Source of the DNA: Dipteris shenzhenensis
Taxonomy: Eukaryota; Polypodiophyta; Polypodiopsida; Gleicheniales
Strand: one strand, 5' to 3'
Assembly (NCBI GenBank): GCA_047967505.1
Contig: CM106540.1
Length of the DNA stretch: 64,000 bases
This document shows positions 55,601 through 60,005 of the stretch, piece after piece (the stretch's first letter is position 1; each line of letters opens with the position of its first letter). The notes under the pieces are model-generated. The model was given only the letters and a program-made list of their open reading frames with translations, made no database searches and was not told the DNA's origin. Both the position numbers and the translations under genes were made by a program.

Positions 55601-57532
55601 CTCCTTCCATTTGAGGAGTTTTTGGATAGGCATTGTAGGAAGACAATAGAAAACAAACAAATGCTTAGCTTGAGAAAGGGGTCAAACATAAGGACTGGTT
55701 GCAATATCAGAAAAAGGATGGTAATAAGCACAGGAAAGTGCCATGTTGTGGAAGGCTTCCTAATATTCGAAAACCTTGCCATGCAAAATTAAAAAAGGTG
55801 CAATAAGTGATGTAAAGAACCATATTGTGGAATCCTGGACATGTTGGAAAAAGAAGGCAGACATGGGGGAGGGCACGTTTGTAGAGGTAGAGCCAGACGT
55901 CCAAGAGCACCTGGAAGAATGCTCAGGACAGCAATTTTAAATATGTAATGAAGCTTTTGGTGGCAAAGGCAAAAGATTTTAATTTCAACACATGCTAATG
56001 AAACATCATAATTTCATAATCATTCCACTTTTGGTTACTTGTTAACCAGCTGGACCCACCTAGTCCTGGCCTTTTCCCTTCGGTCTAGTAATCTCCAATA
56101 CCCCTGGAGGCTGGCAGGCCGACCCACAAGGCCAACAACAAGGGGCTCCCAAGCACAGAGAGGCCCCCCATAGCATAGGGGCGAGCCGGGATTGTGCTTC
56201 ATCCTGGGGCCACTGAGCTACCTTACCACACTGCCTGTGAGGCGGGGCTGGTTACTTGTTGCCCTTCCCTTTGGGCAGGTTACCTTGACAGCCCATTGCC
56301 CTGTAGGTCGGTTTGGCAGTCGGGCTACTTACCTCTGCGTAGATCTTCCCCTAAGGAGGTAGGTACTTGGTGCACCTCCAGGGCACTTGCCAGCCCTGAG
56401 TGTGCCTGTAGGGCATTGTTTCAATGAAACAGAACAACTCCCTCCGGGTCCCCAGGAAATGTGGCCCTCTCAACAAATCGAGGTCTTTCCGCTCCAATAC
56501 TAGTAGAGGATGAAGGCCTTGGTAGGGACCTTTGGTTTGGATTTCTTCCCATGGGCTCCACCTTGCCAAGAACACGGTAAGCATGATAATAATAAAAATC
56601 CGAGCTTTATATCTTTTTCAGGAAAAAGGGCTTTGCACAAAGCACATTCAGCAAACTGGTTACTTGGATCTTAGATGGACTTTGTATCAATCGGGAAAGA
56701 GGAGGCAAAACTAAAGAGTTAATAAGCCTGCAAAAGAGCTATAGGGGGCTGCTGTTGATTCAGACATTCATTTGGTCAATTTGAAACAAACTTATGACAA
56801 TGGTGAATTGAATTCTGTGAATTTGCTGTTCGTAATTCATATTTTAGAGCAGAAATTAGTATAGAGTTTGATGACAAGGAGAGAAAAGCAAAGAACATGC
56901 AAAAGAGTGAGGCATCTTATACAGGCTATACATATTTTCCAATAATTAATGCAAGGACTTCTCTAGAAATGAGAAGACTTTTTATGGCACAGGAGATGTC
57001 TCATATTTTACAAAAGAAAGAACACTAAAGTGACTGCAAAAGAAGTGACTTCAATGCCTCACCACCTTTGTATCTGTATGAAACGCTGATACGATTCCCT
57101 ATGATGTCCTTGCCAGACTTTCTTTCATTGTGCATCATATAAGTGTCTTTCTGTTTTCAATAGTTTCACTTAATTGAAGGCATTTATTGATCAAGTGGAT
57201 TTCCATAATGCTAGTTAAATCTCGTGTGTCACCTAATTCTTAAGCTTTGACACTTCTGCATCTGCATTTTAGGTCCTGTCCTTACCAGAACGTTTTGCAA
57301 GAAGCATGCATCAGTTTGTTAAAGTGTGTTACCGTGTTTTCCATAGGTTCACCTAATTGAAGGCGTTATTGATCAAGTGGATGGCACAGTCCATGTGTCA
57401 TGGGTACAACCAAGAGTTTTGGGGATTCCACAAATCAAAGCTTTGCGAGATCGATTGGACAGTTGGCTGCAGAAAGTGCACACAACATTGCTGGCTGTGG
57501 AAGCAGAAACTCCAGATCTGGTGGCGTCTTGA
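13472..57532 (+). CDS. RPN9: 26S proteasome regulatory subunit RPN9 (PSMD13), six exons, complete
   Basis: RPN9 is a PCI-domain scaffold subunit of the 19S lid of the 26S proteasome, which degrades ubiquitinated proteins in cytosol and nucleus. Joining 13472-13621, 18875-19321, 19542-19622, 31348-31544, 52644-52743 and 57347-57532 gives 386 codons and a TGA, the length known for the plant protein. Every intron is GT-AG and phases agree (0, 0, 0, 2, 0). The N-terminal helical repeats lie in exons 1-3, and the PCI/winged-helix part in exons 4-6 ([56 protein letters not shown]). The start sits in the family N-terminus [10 protein letters not shown]. No exon has a stop or frameshift, so the gene looks functional despite about 43 kb of intron, mostly retrotransposon DNA. 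The family is certain; exon edges are by eye. Confidence 0.96.
14215..14300 (+). repeat. Possible tRNA-derived (SINE-like) head in intron 1
   Basis: tagtttagtgg at 14222-14232 resembles a pol III A box and gagtttgatct at 14251-14261 resembles a B box, with tRNA-like spacing. Both are imperfect, and no second copy was found in this window. Confidence 0.3.
14965..15118 (+). repeat. Dispersed repeat R1, intron 1 copy
   Basis: The stretch from gactaaaatgaaatcg to gtataaatggatgctcaagta is repeated with moderate divergence at about 59587-59772 in the 3' flank of the gene. It shares cctttagtgctagcctt, agtgccgaca and gaagac.ttgtataaat blocks. No coding content is recognised. Confidence 0.75.
16200..16930 (-). 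pseudogene. Gypsy pol fragment: RNase H and integrase zinc-binding domain
   Basis: On the minus strand, 16930-16840 gives an RNase H start ([15 protein letters not shown], in a broken frame). 16839-16447 gives [25 protein letters not shown] and [16 protein letters not shown]. 16434-16210 gives [20 protein letters not shown], the H2C2 zinc-binding start of the integrase. It resembles the equivalent part of the intron 4 Gypsy (33815-34750), so probably the same family. No LTR was found. Confidence 0.85.
18066..18390 (+). pseudogene. Copia gag C-terminal fragment with degraded zinc knuckle
   Basis: The frame at 18086-18310 encodes [17 protein letters not shown] followed by a Gly/Asn/Ser-rich linker. 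After a TAG it continues [22 protein letters not shown], a CCHC knuckle whose final spacing is disturbed. The layout matches the end of a Copia gag. No LTR or other domain is attached. Confidence 0.75.
18398..18527. repeat. 65-bp tandem duplication next to the gag fragment
   Basis: Two adjacent copies of a unit starting ggtaagcttggcttaagc (18398-18462 and 18463-18527) differ at one position by eye (tctgcgg versus tctgtgg), so the duplication is recent. Confidence 0.92.
18875..19321 (+). CDS. RPN9: RPN9 exon 2 (residues 51-199)
   Basis: The acceptor is ctttgcag and the donor CTG|gtgagc. The 149 codons run from [12 protein letters not shown] through [16 protein letters not shown] and include the conserved [17 protein letters not shown] and [10 protein letters not shown] blocks. 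Confidence 0.96.
19542..19622 (+). CDS. RPN9: RPN9 exon 3 (residues 200-226)
   Basis: The 27 codons begin [15 protein letters not shown] and end ELLAHPI. The acceptor is ggatgcag and the donor ATT|gtaagc. Intron 2 before it is only 220 bp and free of transposons. Confidence 0.95.
19905..20065 (-). repeat. Short LTR (161 bp) of intron 3 Copia family, first copy
   Basis: It has TGTTG...CAACA ends and lies just 3' (minus strand) of a Copia polyprotein. A second copy sits at 22998-23159. Next to each is the same G-rich stretch, the complement of acctcccacctaaagg, a plausible polypurine tract. Confidence 0.75.
20166..23060 (-). pseudogene. Truncated Copia polyprotein (integrase, RT, RNase H), 5' end fused to an LTR
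   Basis: This 964-codon frame starts inside the upstream LTR (about 23 residues of LTR and leader translation). From about 22955 it enters pol at [13 protein letters not shown]. Gag, the zinc knuckle and the protease are missing. Integrase keeps [15 protein letters not shown] and [10 protein letters not shown] keeps IVYVDDML; RNase H keeps [16 protein letters not shown] and HCDSQSA; the stop follows HIMGLG. It is nearly identical to the neighbouring copy at 23264-27394. Lacking gag and protease it cannot move on its own. Confidence 0.9.
22998..23159 (-). repeat. Short LTR of intron 3 Copia family, second copy, shared between two copies
   Basis: This is about 162 bp and near-identical to 19905-20065 from the gtgcgggtgtgaagtg block to ccccaaca. 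Its outer end carries a GA repeat expansion. It is the 3' LTR of the gag-pol copy on its right and directly precedes the truncated pol copy on its left. Confidence 0.75.
23264..27394 (-). pseudogene. Copia gag-pol polyprotein, uninterrupted for 1322 codons, one late stop
   Basis: The frame starts at 27394 ([14 protein letters not shown]). Gag has [15 protein letters not shown] and the knuckle [14 protein letters not shown]. Protease is [11 protein letters not shown]; integrase is [22 protein letters not shown] and [10 protein letters not shown] is [24 protein letters not shown] and LYVDDML; RNase H is [16 protein letters not shown] and HCDSQSA. All catalytic positions are present. A TAG after AKNPVF at 23426-23428, where the neighbouring copy has a Gln codon, removes the last 55 or so residues; the frame then reads to a stop near 23264. 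The element has one LTR beside it (22998-23159); no 5' LTR was found. Confidence 0.92.
27395..28636 (-). other. Leader region upstream of the Copia gag-pol
   Basis: It is non-coding, with A-rich and CTGT/ACAGT-rich sequence. The part 27395-27956 is repeated almost exactly at 30208-30782 upstream of the third gag copy, so it belongs to the element family. The part 27957-28636 has no second copy in the window. Confidence 0.7.
28637..28985. repeat. GC-rich tract with CCGTACGG palindromes and a CGTAC stem-loop
   Basis: The tract is far more GC-rich than its surroundings. CCGTACGG occurs three times and CGTAC six times, mostly at the two ends, with a Pro/Arg/Ala-like gcccgcgcc repeat between. An 8-bp perfect stem with a 4-nt loop lies at 28918-28937. 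It ends abruptly at the truncated third Copia copy (28997). Confidence 0.8.
28997..30207 (-). pseudogene. Third Copia copy: gag and start of protease only
   Basis: It starts at 30207 with [18 protein letters not shown], as in the 27394 copy. A stop at the end of gag (TAG near 29570) interrupts it, and it resumes through the CCHC knuckle and a protease motif changed to [11 protein letters not shown] (the Gly of DSG is Arg). Homology stops at about 28997 after YHTTFGD, and the frame runs on into the GC-rich tract to 28777. It is a truncated, inactive copy. Confidence 0.9.
30208..30782 (-). other. Leader of the third Copia copy
   Basis: Near-identical to 27395-27956, including the caataatgctg-like and cacctcaacactgaggtagc blocks. 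Homology ends at about 30782, which marks the right boundary of the retrotransposon cluster in intron 3. Confidence 0.8.
30783..30985 (+). repeat. Dispersed repeat R2, intron 3 copy
   Basis: The stretch from ttatactatggtctacaccc through gatgtcatagtagctagtcc to ttcttggattcatctag is repeated at 59813-60000, with a weaker relative at 57960-58060. No coding content is seen. Confidence 0.8.
31348..31544 (+). CDS. RPN9: RPN9 exon 4 (residues 227-291 plus 2 nt)
   Basis: The acceptor is cttggcag and the donor TTTTCAG|gtaatc. It encodes [19 protein letters not shown] through ILCLMEIIF. The last two bases (AG) complete a Ser codon with the first base of exon 5. Confidence 0.95.
31545..32690. other. 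Start of RPN9 intron 4, no gene; possible 3' LTR remnant of the Gypsy element
   Basis: 31545-32150 shows nothing recognisable. 32150-32690 lies where the 3' LTR of the Gypsy element should be. A minus-strand ATGGGTGGGCA at about 32685-32697 resembles a polypurine tract, but no second LTR copy was found to fix the edges. A 15-bp hairpin lies at 32420-32456. Confidence 0.45.
32420..32456. repeat. Perfect 15-bp inverted repeat with 7-nt loop
   Basis: aataagaaggaagca at 32420-32434 pairs with tgcttccttcttatt at 32442-32456 across the loop attcatg. Confidence 0.92.
32758..34841 (-). pseudogene. Outer Gypsy: RNase H, integrase and chromodomain
   Basis: 34750-34241 encodes the RT/RNase H junction with [32 protein letters not shown] and [12 protein letters not shown]. 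34192-33815 gives the zinc-binding segment ([24 protein letters not shown]). 33902-33651 gives core motifs ([22 protein letters not shown]), with Asn replacing the first catalytic Asp of the usual SMDFI. 33337-33146 ends [16 protein letters not shown]. 32988-32758 contains a chromodomain-like [20 protein letters not shown] block, which marks the chromovirus branch of Ty3/Gypsy. Multiple frameshifts are present. Confidence 0.85.
34847..35306 (-). repeat. 3' LTR of the integrase-less Gypsy
   Basis: 460 bp, TG...CA, with the polypurine tract adjacent at 35307-35320 and the TSD GCTTG just outside. Confidence 0.95.
35326..36728 (-). pseudogene. Gypsy reverse transcriptase with RNase H lacking its core
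   Basis: 36728-35517 is open for 403 codons. RT motifs are all present: [49 protein letters not shown] and the catalytic [11 protein letters not shown] 12-bp direct duplication (tttacataaaga twice, near 35875-35898) adds four residues (YVNLYVNKK). Right after VDPQSF the RNase H N-terminal part with its first acidic residues is absent, and the frame changes to VDHDTLKHF and [16 protein letters not shown] (35541-35326). The reading frame then ends and the polypurine tract follows, with no integrase sequence at all. Confidence 0.9.
36882..38230 (-). pseudogene. Gypsy gag and protease, one frame break
   Basis: 38230-37919 holds the gag N-terminus ([27 protein letters not shown]). After a frame break near 37820-37920, 37817-36882 continues with [15 protein letters not shown] and LNYEDAKG and a basic linker. 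The zinc knuckle [13 protein letters not shown] is one residue shorter than the usual CX2CX4HX4C. The protease motif is [12 protein letters not shown], with Ala where DSG or DTG is usual. Protease and RT are separated by a further break near 36730-36880. Confidence 0.87.
38231..39563 (-). other. Leader of the integrase-less Gypsy (1.3 kb)
   Basis: This is the sequence between PBS and gag. It includes a T-rich run at about 38401-38452 and a duplicated ctatactaggg block (38522 and 38603). Plus-strand open stretches at 38728-39634 show no recognised domain and are most likely accidental. Confidence 0.6.
39578..40037 (-). repeat. 5' LTR of the integrase-less Gypsy
   Basis: 460 bp, the same length as its partner with about eight substitutions and no indel by eye. 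The PBS lies two bases inside it. Confidence 0.95.
40043..40430 (-). pseudogene. Outer Gypsy RT fragment
   Basis: [28 protein letters not shown], then [39 protein letters not shown] and, in another frame, [12 protein letters not shown]. It continues into 34841 once the inserted Gypsy is removed. Confidence 0.85.
40431..41319 (+). other. Unclassified block of about 0.9 kb interrupting the outer Gypsy RT; promoter-like
   Basis: It lies between the SPFASPV codons (near 41325-41345) and the FLVKKKDG codons (near 40400-40420) of the outer RT, so it is an insertion. It holds five W-box hexamers within 50 bp (40516-40565), a 22-bp perfect palindrome (40531-40552), a TATA box (ctataaaag, 40605-40613) and then CAGCAT-rich sequence. 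The plan resembles the U3-R-U5 of an LTR, so a solo LTR is possible, but I could not find clean ends or a target-site duplication. Confidence 0.55.
40516..40613 (+). promoter_or_regulatory. W-box cluster and TATA box
   Basis: TTGACT/TTGACC hexamers, the WRKY-factor site, occur at 40516, 40526 (reverse), 40534 (reverse), 40544 and 40560. The inner reverse/forward pair forms a 22-bp palindrome. The TATA box ctataaaag starts 40 bp after the last one. Confidence 0.6.
41320..41600 (-). pseudogene. Outer Gypsy protease-RT linker and RT start
   Basis: On the minus strand this gives [55 protein letters not shown] and, after a frame change, QSPFASPV. It is the usual segment before the Gypsy RT. Confidence 0.75.
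41602..41838 (+). repeat. 5' LTR of the deleted Copia element
   Basis: 237 bp, TG...CA. The PBS follows after two bases and TSD AACCC precedes. Confidence 0.95.
41890..42445 (+). repeat. CGTAC-rich array in the Copia leader
   Basis: Between PBS and gag, about 19 CGTAC pentamers (13 of them CCGTAC) lie within some 510 bp, along with several ctgtac variants. A stem-loop tccgtac-aatt-gtatgga lies at 42285-42302. The array is not a regular tandem repeat; spacing varies. Confidence 0.88.
43108..44704 (+). pseudogene. Copia gag and protease, one stop and frameshifts
   Basis: Gag starts at 43108 ([13 protein letters not shown]) with [21 protein letters not shown] at 43504 interrupts it after LESMFAA and the frame changes near 43630. 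The second open part (43625-44704) has [15 protein letters not shown], the zinc knuckle [14 protein letters not shown], the protease motif [11 protein letters not shown] and the [14 protein letters not shown] block. It shifts out of frame near 44660, just before LWHARYGHM of the integrase. Confidence 0.9.
44660..45290 (+). pseudogene. Copia integrase core joined to the end of RNase H (RT deleted)
   Basis: The integrase shows [22 protein letters not shown] and RLIHSDVCG (first Asp); after a frame change [13 protein letters not shown] and [12 protein letters not shown] (second Asp). Right after this the sequence becomes the last part of RNase H and the pol C-terminus: [19 protein letters not shown] and [14 protein letters not shown]. 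About 1.5-2 kb of pol (integrase end, all RT, most RNase H) is therefore missing compared with a usual Copia pol. Confidence 0.9.
45344..45580 (+). repeat. 3' LTR of the deleted Copia element
   Basis: 237 bp, the same length as the 5' LTR. It is preceded by the G-rich gcaggggg and followed by TSD AACCC. Confidence 0.95.
45586..47180 (-). pseudogene. Outer Gypsy gag and protease
   Basis: 46380-46075 shows a retrotransposon gag segment ([30 protein letters not shown]). 47179-46967 probably covers the gag N-terminal region. 45860-45605 holds a protease-like [15 protein letters not shown], with Gly in place of the catalytic Asp. Frames are broken throughout, and the segment joins 41600 across the inserted Copia. 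Confidence 0.72.
47549..47818. repeat. 135-bp tandem duplication, two copies
   Basis: The block atccaattgaaatgaaactt starts at 47549 and again at 47684. Both run through cttgagcg.cacact, tcaaatctggt and gatgggatacacc with about 10 percent mismatches by eye. Confidence 0.9.
47970..48387 (+). pseudogene. Copia-like gag fragment, upstream part
   Basis: Frames broken by stops give [19 protein letters not shown] and [15 protein letters not shown], a UBN2-type gag pattern. A GA run follows at 48361-48381. The gag continues at 50855 beyond the inserted gag-only element, judged by the zinc knuckle there. Confidence 0.6.
48393..48683 (+). repeat. 5' LTR of the gag-only element
   Basis: 291 bp, with the tctag repeat one unit longer than in the 3' LTR. 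The PBS begins at the next base. Confidence 0.95.
48827..49124 (+). repeat. Leader motif arrays: AGATCT repeats and CGTAC stem-loops
   Basis: AGATCT occurs seven times (48827, 48878, 48891, 48913, 48926, 48947, 49119), mostly as ccagatctgcgc. Between 49012 and 49090 CCGTAC occurs four times within a direct repeat, including the stem-loops tccgtac-gatt-gtatgga (49021-49038) and tccgtac-gact-gtacgga (49062-49079). Confidence 0.88.
49394..50239 (+). CDS. Intact Copia-type gag with two zinc knuckles
   Basis: Gag forms the particle that packages retrotransposon RNA. The 281-codon frame starts with [19 protein letters not shown]. The UBN2-type capsid region (residues about 10-190) includes [20 protein letters not shown] and [13 protein letters not shown]. 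Two CCHC knuckles follow at about residues 213-245: [14 protein letters not shown] and [14 protein letters not shown]. The C-terminus is Ser/Thr/Pro/Ala-rich. It has no stops or frameshifts and no protease, integrase or RT downstream; the 326 bp to the 3' LTR are non-coding and rich in tgtctgtctt. The intact frame and near-identical LTRs fit recent mobility. Whether it is expressed is unknown. Confidence 0.93.
   Translation: MASSSHSLISIDKFNGSNFHTWQIKIKCHLMKEGLWDIVHRAALEESDIEQVVTYVPNAKNDKAYAIILLGLGDDYIHHISDIQSASQAWITLDTLFGPRSKNSKIALMISFFDLHMQEGATIASHFNYLRSLMVQLASVKSPISEDIAIAVLLKSLPDTYATLVTIFKYHNNPSLEGIINALQEEERTQQRKVTDTAFLAKKGSSKVRKPCTHCGKTNHMEKDCFKAHPCTICGRDNHRERDCYSKPSTSAPASTSAHVAAASPSTDPAVPSSYDEKWTF
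50566..50849 (+). repeat. 3' LTR of the gag-only element
   Basis: 284 bp, identical to the 5' LTR apart from two short repeat-length differences. Confidence 0.95.
50855..51300 (+). pseudogene. Copia-like gag zinc knuckle and protease remnant
   Basis: The frame at 51014-51217 gives [19 protein letters not shown], a perfect CX2CX4HX4C knuckle. At 51255-51300 a protease-like [15 protein letters not shown] follows, with Phe replacing Ser of DSG. Together with 47970-48387 this is an older gag-pol fragment interrupted by the gag-only element. Confidence 0.8.
51301..52643. other. End of RPN9 intron 4, no gene recognised
   Basis: An open minus-strand stretch at 51295-51648 shows no known domain. 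The purine-rich stretch 51890-52110 and the rest hold nothing I can name before the exon 5 acceptor. Confidence 0.5.
52644..52743 (+). CDS. RPN9: RPN9 exon 5 (residues 292-325)
   Basis: The acceptor is gtttacag and the donor TCC|gtaagt. It encodes [18 protein letters not shown], then the [16 protein letters not shown] part of the PCI winged helix. Confidence 0.95.
53600..54476 (-). mobile_element. Possible LTR element start: PBS-like site and 223-codon frame
   Basis: The complement of gctctgattcca at 54465-54476 differs by one base from the PBS seen in three other elements here, and a TG lies just outside at 54479. Ninety bases inside, a minus-strand frame (54386-53715) begins [19 protein letters not shown] and runs 223 codons through Pro/Gly/Lys-rich sequence. 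It shows no zinc knuckle or known gag motif. No matching LTR pair was found, so this stays tentative. Confidence 0.4.
55360..55900 (+). pseudogene. Possible degraded gag remnant
   Basis: Near 55380 the plus strand reads [21 protein letters not shown], like the gag segment before the knuckle. Near 55720-55850 broken CC/CH-rich stretches resemble zinc knuckles. No frame is longer than about 70 codons. Confidence 0.35.
56080..56530. other. GC-rich tract in intron 5, origin unknown
   Basis: About 450 bp is clearly richer in G and C than its flanks, with runs such as aggccccccat and cctgtagg.c. Short frames occur on both strands without recognised domains. It could be a solo LTR or another repeat. 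Confidence 0.45.
57108..57200 (+). repeat. Decayed duplicate of the exon 6 acceptor and first 36 bases of exon 6
   Basis: 57152-57200 matches 57336-57382: tgttttc.atag, then an exon-like stretch (57164-57200) sharing taattgaaggc and ttattgatcaagtggat with exon 6. There are two substitutions and a one-base insertion. Upstream, tgtcctt.ccaga is also shared. The AG is kept, so it looks like a usable but frame-breaking splice acceptor. Confidence 0.9.
57347..57532 (+). CDS. RPN9: RPN9 exon 6 (residues 326-386) and stop
   Basis: The acceptor is tttccatag. The exon encodes [34 protein letters not shown] and the C-terminal [11 protein letters not shown] before TGA at 57530-57532. A damaged duplicate of its first 36 bases lies about 183 bp upstream. 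Confidence 0.95.
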   Translation, partial: VHLIEGVIDQVDGTVHVSWVQPRVLGIPQIKALRDRLDSWLQKVHTTLLAVEAETPDLVAS

Positions 57533-59580
57533 CTTTGAGGTGACTTTTATTACTTTGTCAATTGTTTGTGATCATAAATTGTCTGTAGTAAGTGGTGATC
57601 ACTATGTTCATGAGAGAGGGTCTGCAGGTAGGACGCAGGTTTTTTCATTTAAAGATGTTTAAGCGTCCATCTTCGTTGTTATTCTTTGATTGCATGAACC
57701 TGTGCAGCTTGAAAGTGTGGGTGCAGAACTGTCTGGTTACGTAGAATCAGCACGTTGAAACTTTGCTACTGTTCTAATTTCTTGGACACACTCTCCTTGT
57801 AAATTCACCAGATGTTAGAATGCATGCATTTCAACAATCTTGCCATTGTGGAATTGTTAGAGATGAACTTTGTTGAAGTATCAGTGCAGGTTCTACTTTT
57901 TGAGAAAGTGTCAGGTACAGTTTGATATGATCTTATGTTGTACATGCACTCATGGTTTCTGGGATGGAGTTGATGAGGATGTCATAGTAGGAAGTGCCTG
58001 CTATGCTTAATGGAGTAGATAGTTTATAGCTTCTGAAGTGACTTAATAAATCTAGAACTGCGCTTATCATTTTTTAAAGCAATGAATTTGGTCTTGTTCC
58101 CATAATCATATAGTACATATAAGGTCCAGAAAGGAAGGGGGCCTCGCAGATGCTCCTTAGACACGTGCACTCACCTATATGCATGTGAGCTCGCAATTTT
58201 CCTCCATGATAGCTGGATGCCTGAATAATGTATTCAACAGTCGAGATGCTTGTGTATGAATTTATTTAGTTGCAATTGGGTTCTAATATTTGTGTGCCAT
58301 TGTCTTCGGCCCATGAAGCCAAAGGTATTTCAACTGCAAGTTCAAGTGCCTCTCTCTGTGATTGTTCCTTACAATATTAAGGCATCCTCGTTAGCAGGGT
58401 TCTTAAAGTTCTTCTGTAGCAAAGAAGCTATTCCACAATTAGGGAGTAAGATATGAGTAGAATACTAATACTTAAACAGTATTATTGATGGTATTGTGAT
58501 CTTCTGACCATAGATGCAAAGGTACTGATCCTTGCAAAGGAGAGAGCAAAATATTTGCTAAATTCCTTTTTTACGTGATCCTGTTGTTTGAGGTTCAGTG
58601 TCTAGACAAATAGAAGCATTGTAAAAGATTATTATGAAATGCTGGGATAGGGCATAGGTATTCACATGGTATGTTTGATGTAACACTGTCCTGTTTTCTT
58701 GTTTGCACGGCACTTTCAGGATCTGAAGATCGGGACATTCCTGCAGTGTACTACATCATAACATTCCAAGGGGTAAATCTGGGATATGGCAGTGTTTGAC
58801 TATGAATGCTCAAAGCTTACACACATAAGACGAGGCTTGATCATATTTTGAACACTTCATGCAGATGCATTAAAATCTCTTGAGGTCGACATCAATGAGA
58901 AGAGATTGATTCTACTAAACACTTGACGAGGAATTTTATTCCTCCAATCCCGTTTTTTTGTATGAATATCTGAATTTTGCACTCCTCGTTTTCAATATAA
59001 TGCTCACTTCTGATATGGAGGAATTTTATTCTCAGATTCGATTTCTAATGCTTTTTTTGGTAAATTGTCACATGACTATTGGTTTTCACGTTTTCATTTT
59101 AAATGTGGTGCCTTTTCACATTAATGCCACAAACCAAAACATTACAGATTCACATATTATTATATTTGTCTAGTTTATGCCTTGAACATGCTTGTAAGGA
59201 TTTGGTAGATACAGAAAGGTGTGTGAAGTTTGTGACATAGGACGTTGTAGAAATCTTGAAAAAGATGAATAATAGCACACCACTTTGAAATATAAAGAAA
59301 TAGTGGTTTTTGTAGAGTCCTATAGCAACAAGTGGCATAATGCCATAGGAGGCACCCTTGAACTAGTTTATAATCCATGAAGGCAATATCCTATTCTTGA
59401 TGAGCTAAGTACAACAATTCCCTCCATAACACACAATGGTTGTAGGATTCTTAAAGATCTCGTCATCATGTGTTATTCAATCCTCCCTTGAAGAAGCGAG
59501 TTATCCTATGTGTCAAGAGATCTTGATATTGCGACAAATTTAAGTGGTGTGTTGTCCTATCGGTTAGACGTTGGGCGCTC
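57533..59580 (+). other. RPN9 3' UTR and 3' flank, no second gene
   Basis: The first AATAAA downstream of the stop is at about 58026, within a weak copy of repeat R2 (57960-58060), and may or may not be the polyadenylation signal. Nothing coding is recognised. Confidence 0.5.
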
Positions 59581-59586
59581 ATTTGG

Positions 59587-60005
59587 CATAGACTAAAATG
59601 AAATTGTATAGTCTTCACAATCAGCCATAGCTTGAACAAAAGGAATGCCGACTTCTTTTTTATTAGCCGTCTCCTTTAGTGCTAGCCTTTGTCACGGTTC
59701 AATCTGCCCTTCACCTTCAGAGTGCCGACAGAAACTCAGTATGAAGACCTTGTATAAATAGATGCTCAAGTATTTGTGGGTGTGTGGATTTGTATATGTG
59801 AGAGCATGTGTTTATACTATGATCTACACCCAATGTTGGGCGCTAATGACGTCAATGGAGATGTCATAGTAGCTAGTCCTTGCTATGCGTGATGGAGTTT
59901 ATGGCTTCAACCTTATGAATGACTATCATGAGATTGAAACAACACACTGAGTTGTGTTTGAAAGGATGAGTTTGGGCATGTTCTTGGATTCATCTAGATA
60001 TGTAT
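59587..60005 (+). repeat. Dispersed repeats R1 and R2 side by side in the 3' flank
   Basis: 59587-59772 matches R1 of intron 1 (14965-15118), and 59813-60000 matches R2 of intron 3 (30783-30985). Only here do both halves occur together, about 40 bp apart, so R1 and R2 may be parts of one element. Confidence 0.75.

Larger units (their letters stand above)
52744..57346 (+). other. RPN9 intron 5 (4.6 kb)
   Basis: It contains the PBS-like site with its 223-codon frame, a degraded gag-like stretch, a GC-rich tract and the exon 6 duplicate. The remainder is unrecognised. Confidence 0.8.

Noticed and set aside
58026-58031. AATAAA as the RPN9 polyadenylation signal
   Set aside because: It is about 500 bp past the stop and inside a repeat; plant signals are loose, so it cannot be called.
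59548-59705. ggttagacgttgggcgct and ggttcaatctg as pol III boxes of a SINE
   Set aside because: They are about 130 bp apart, too far for tRNA-type A and B boxes.
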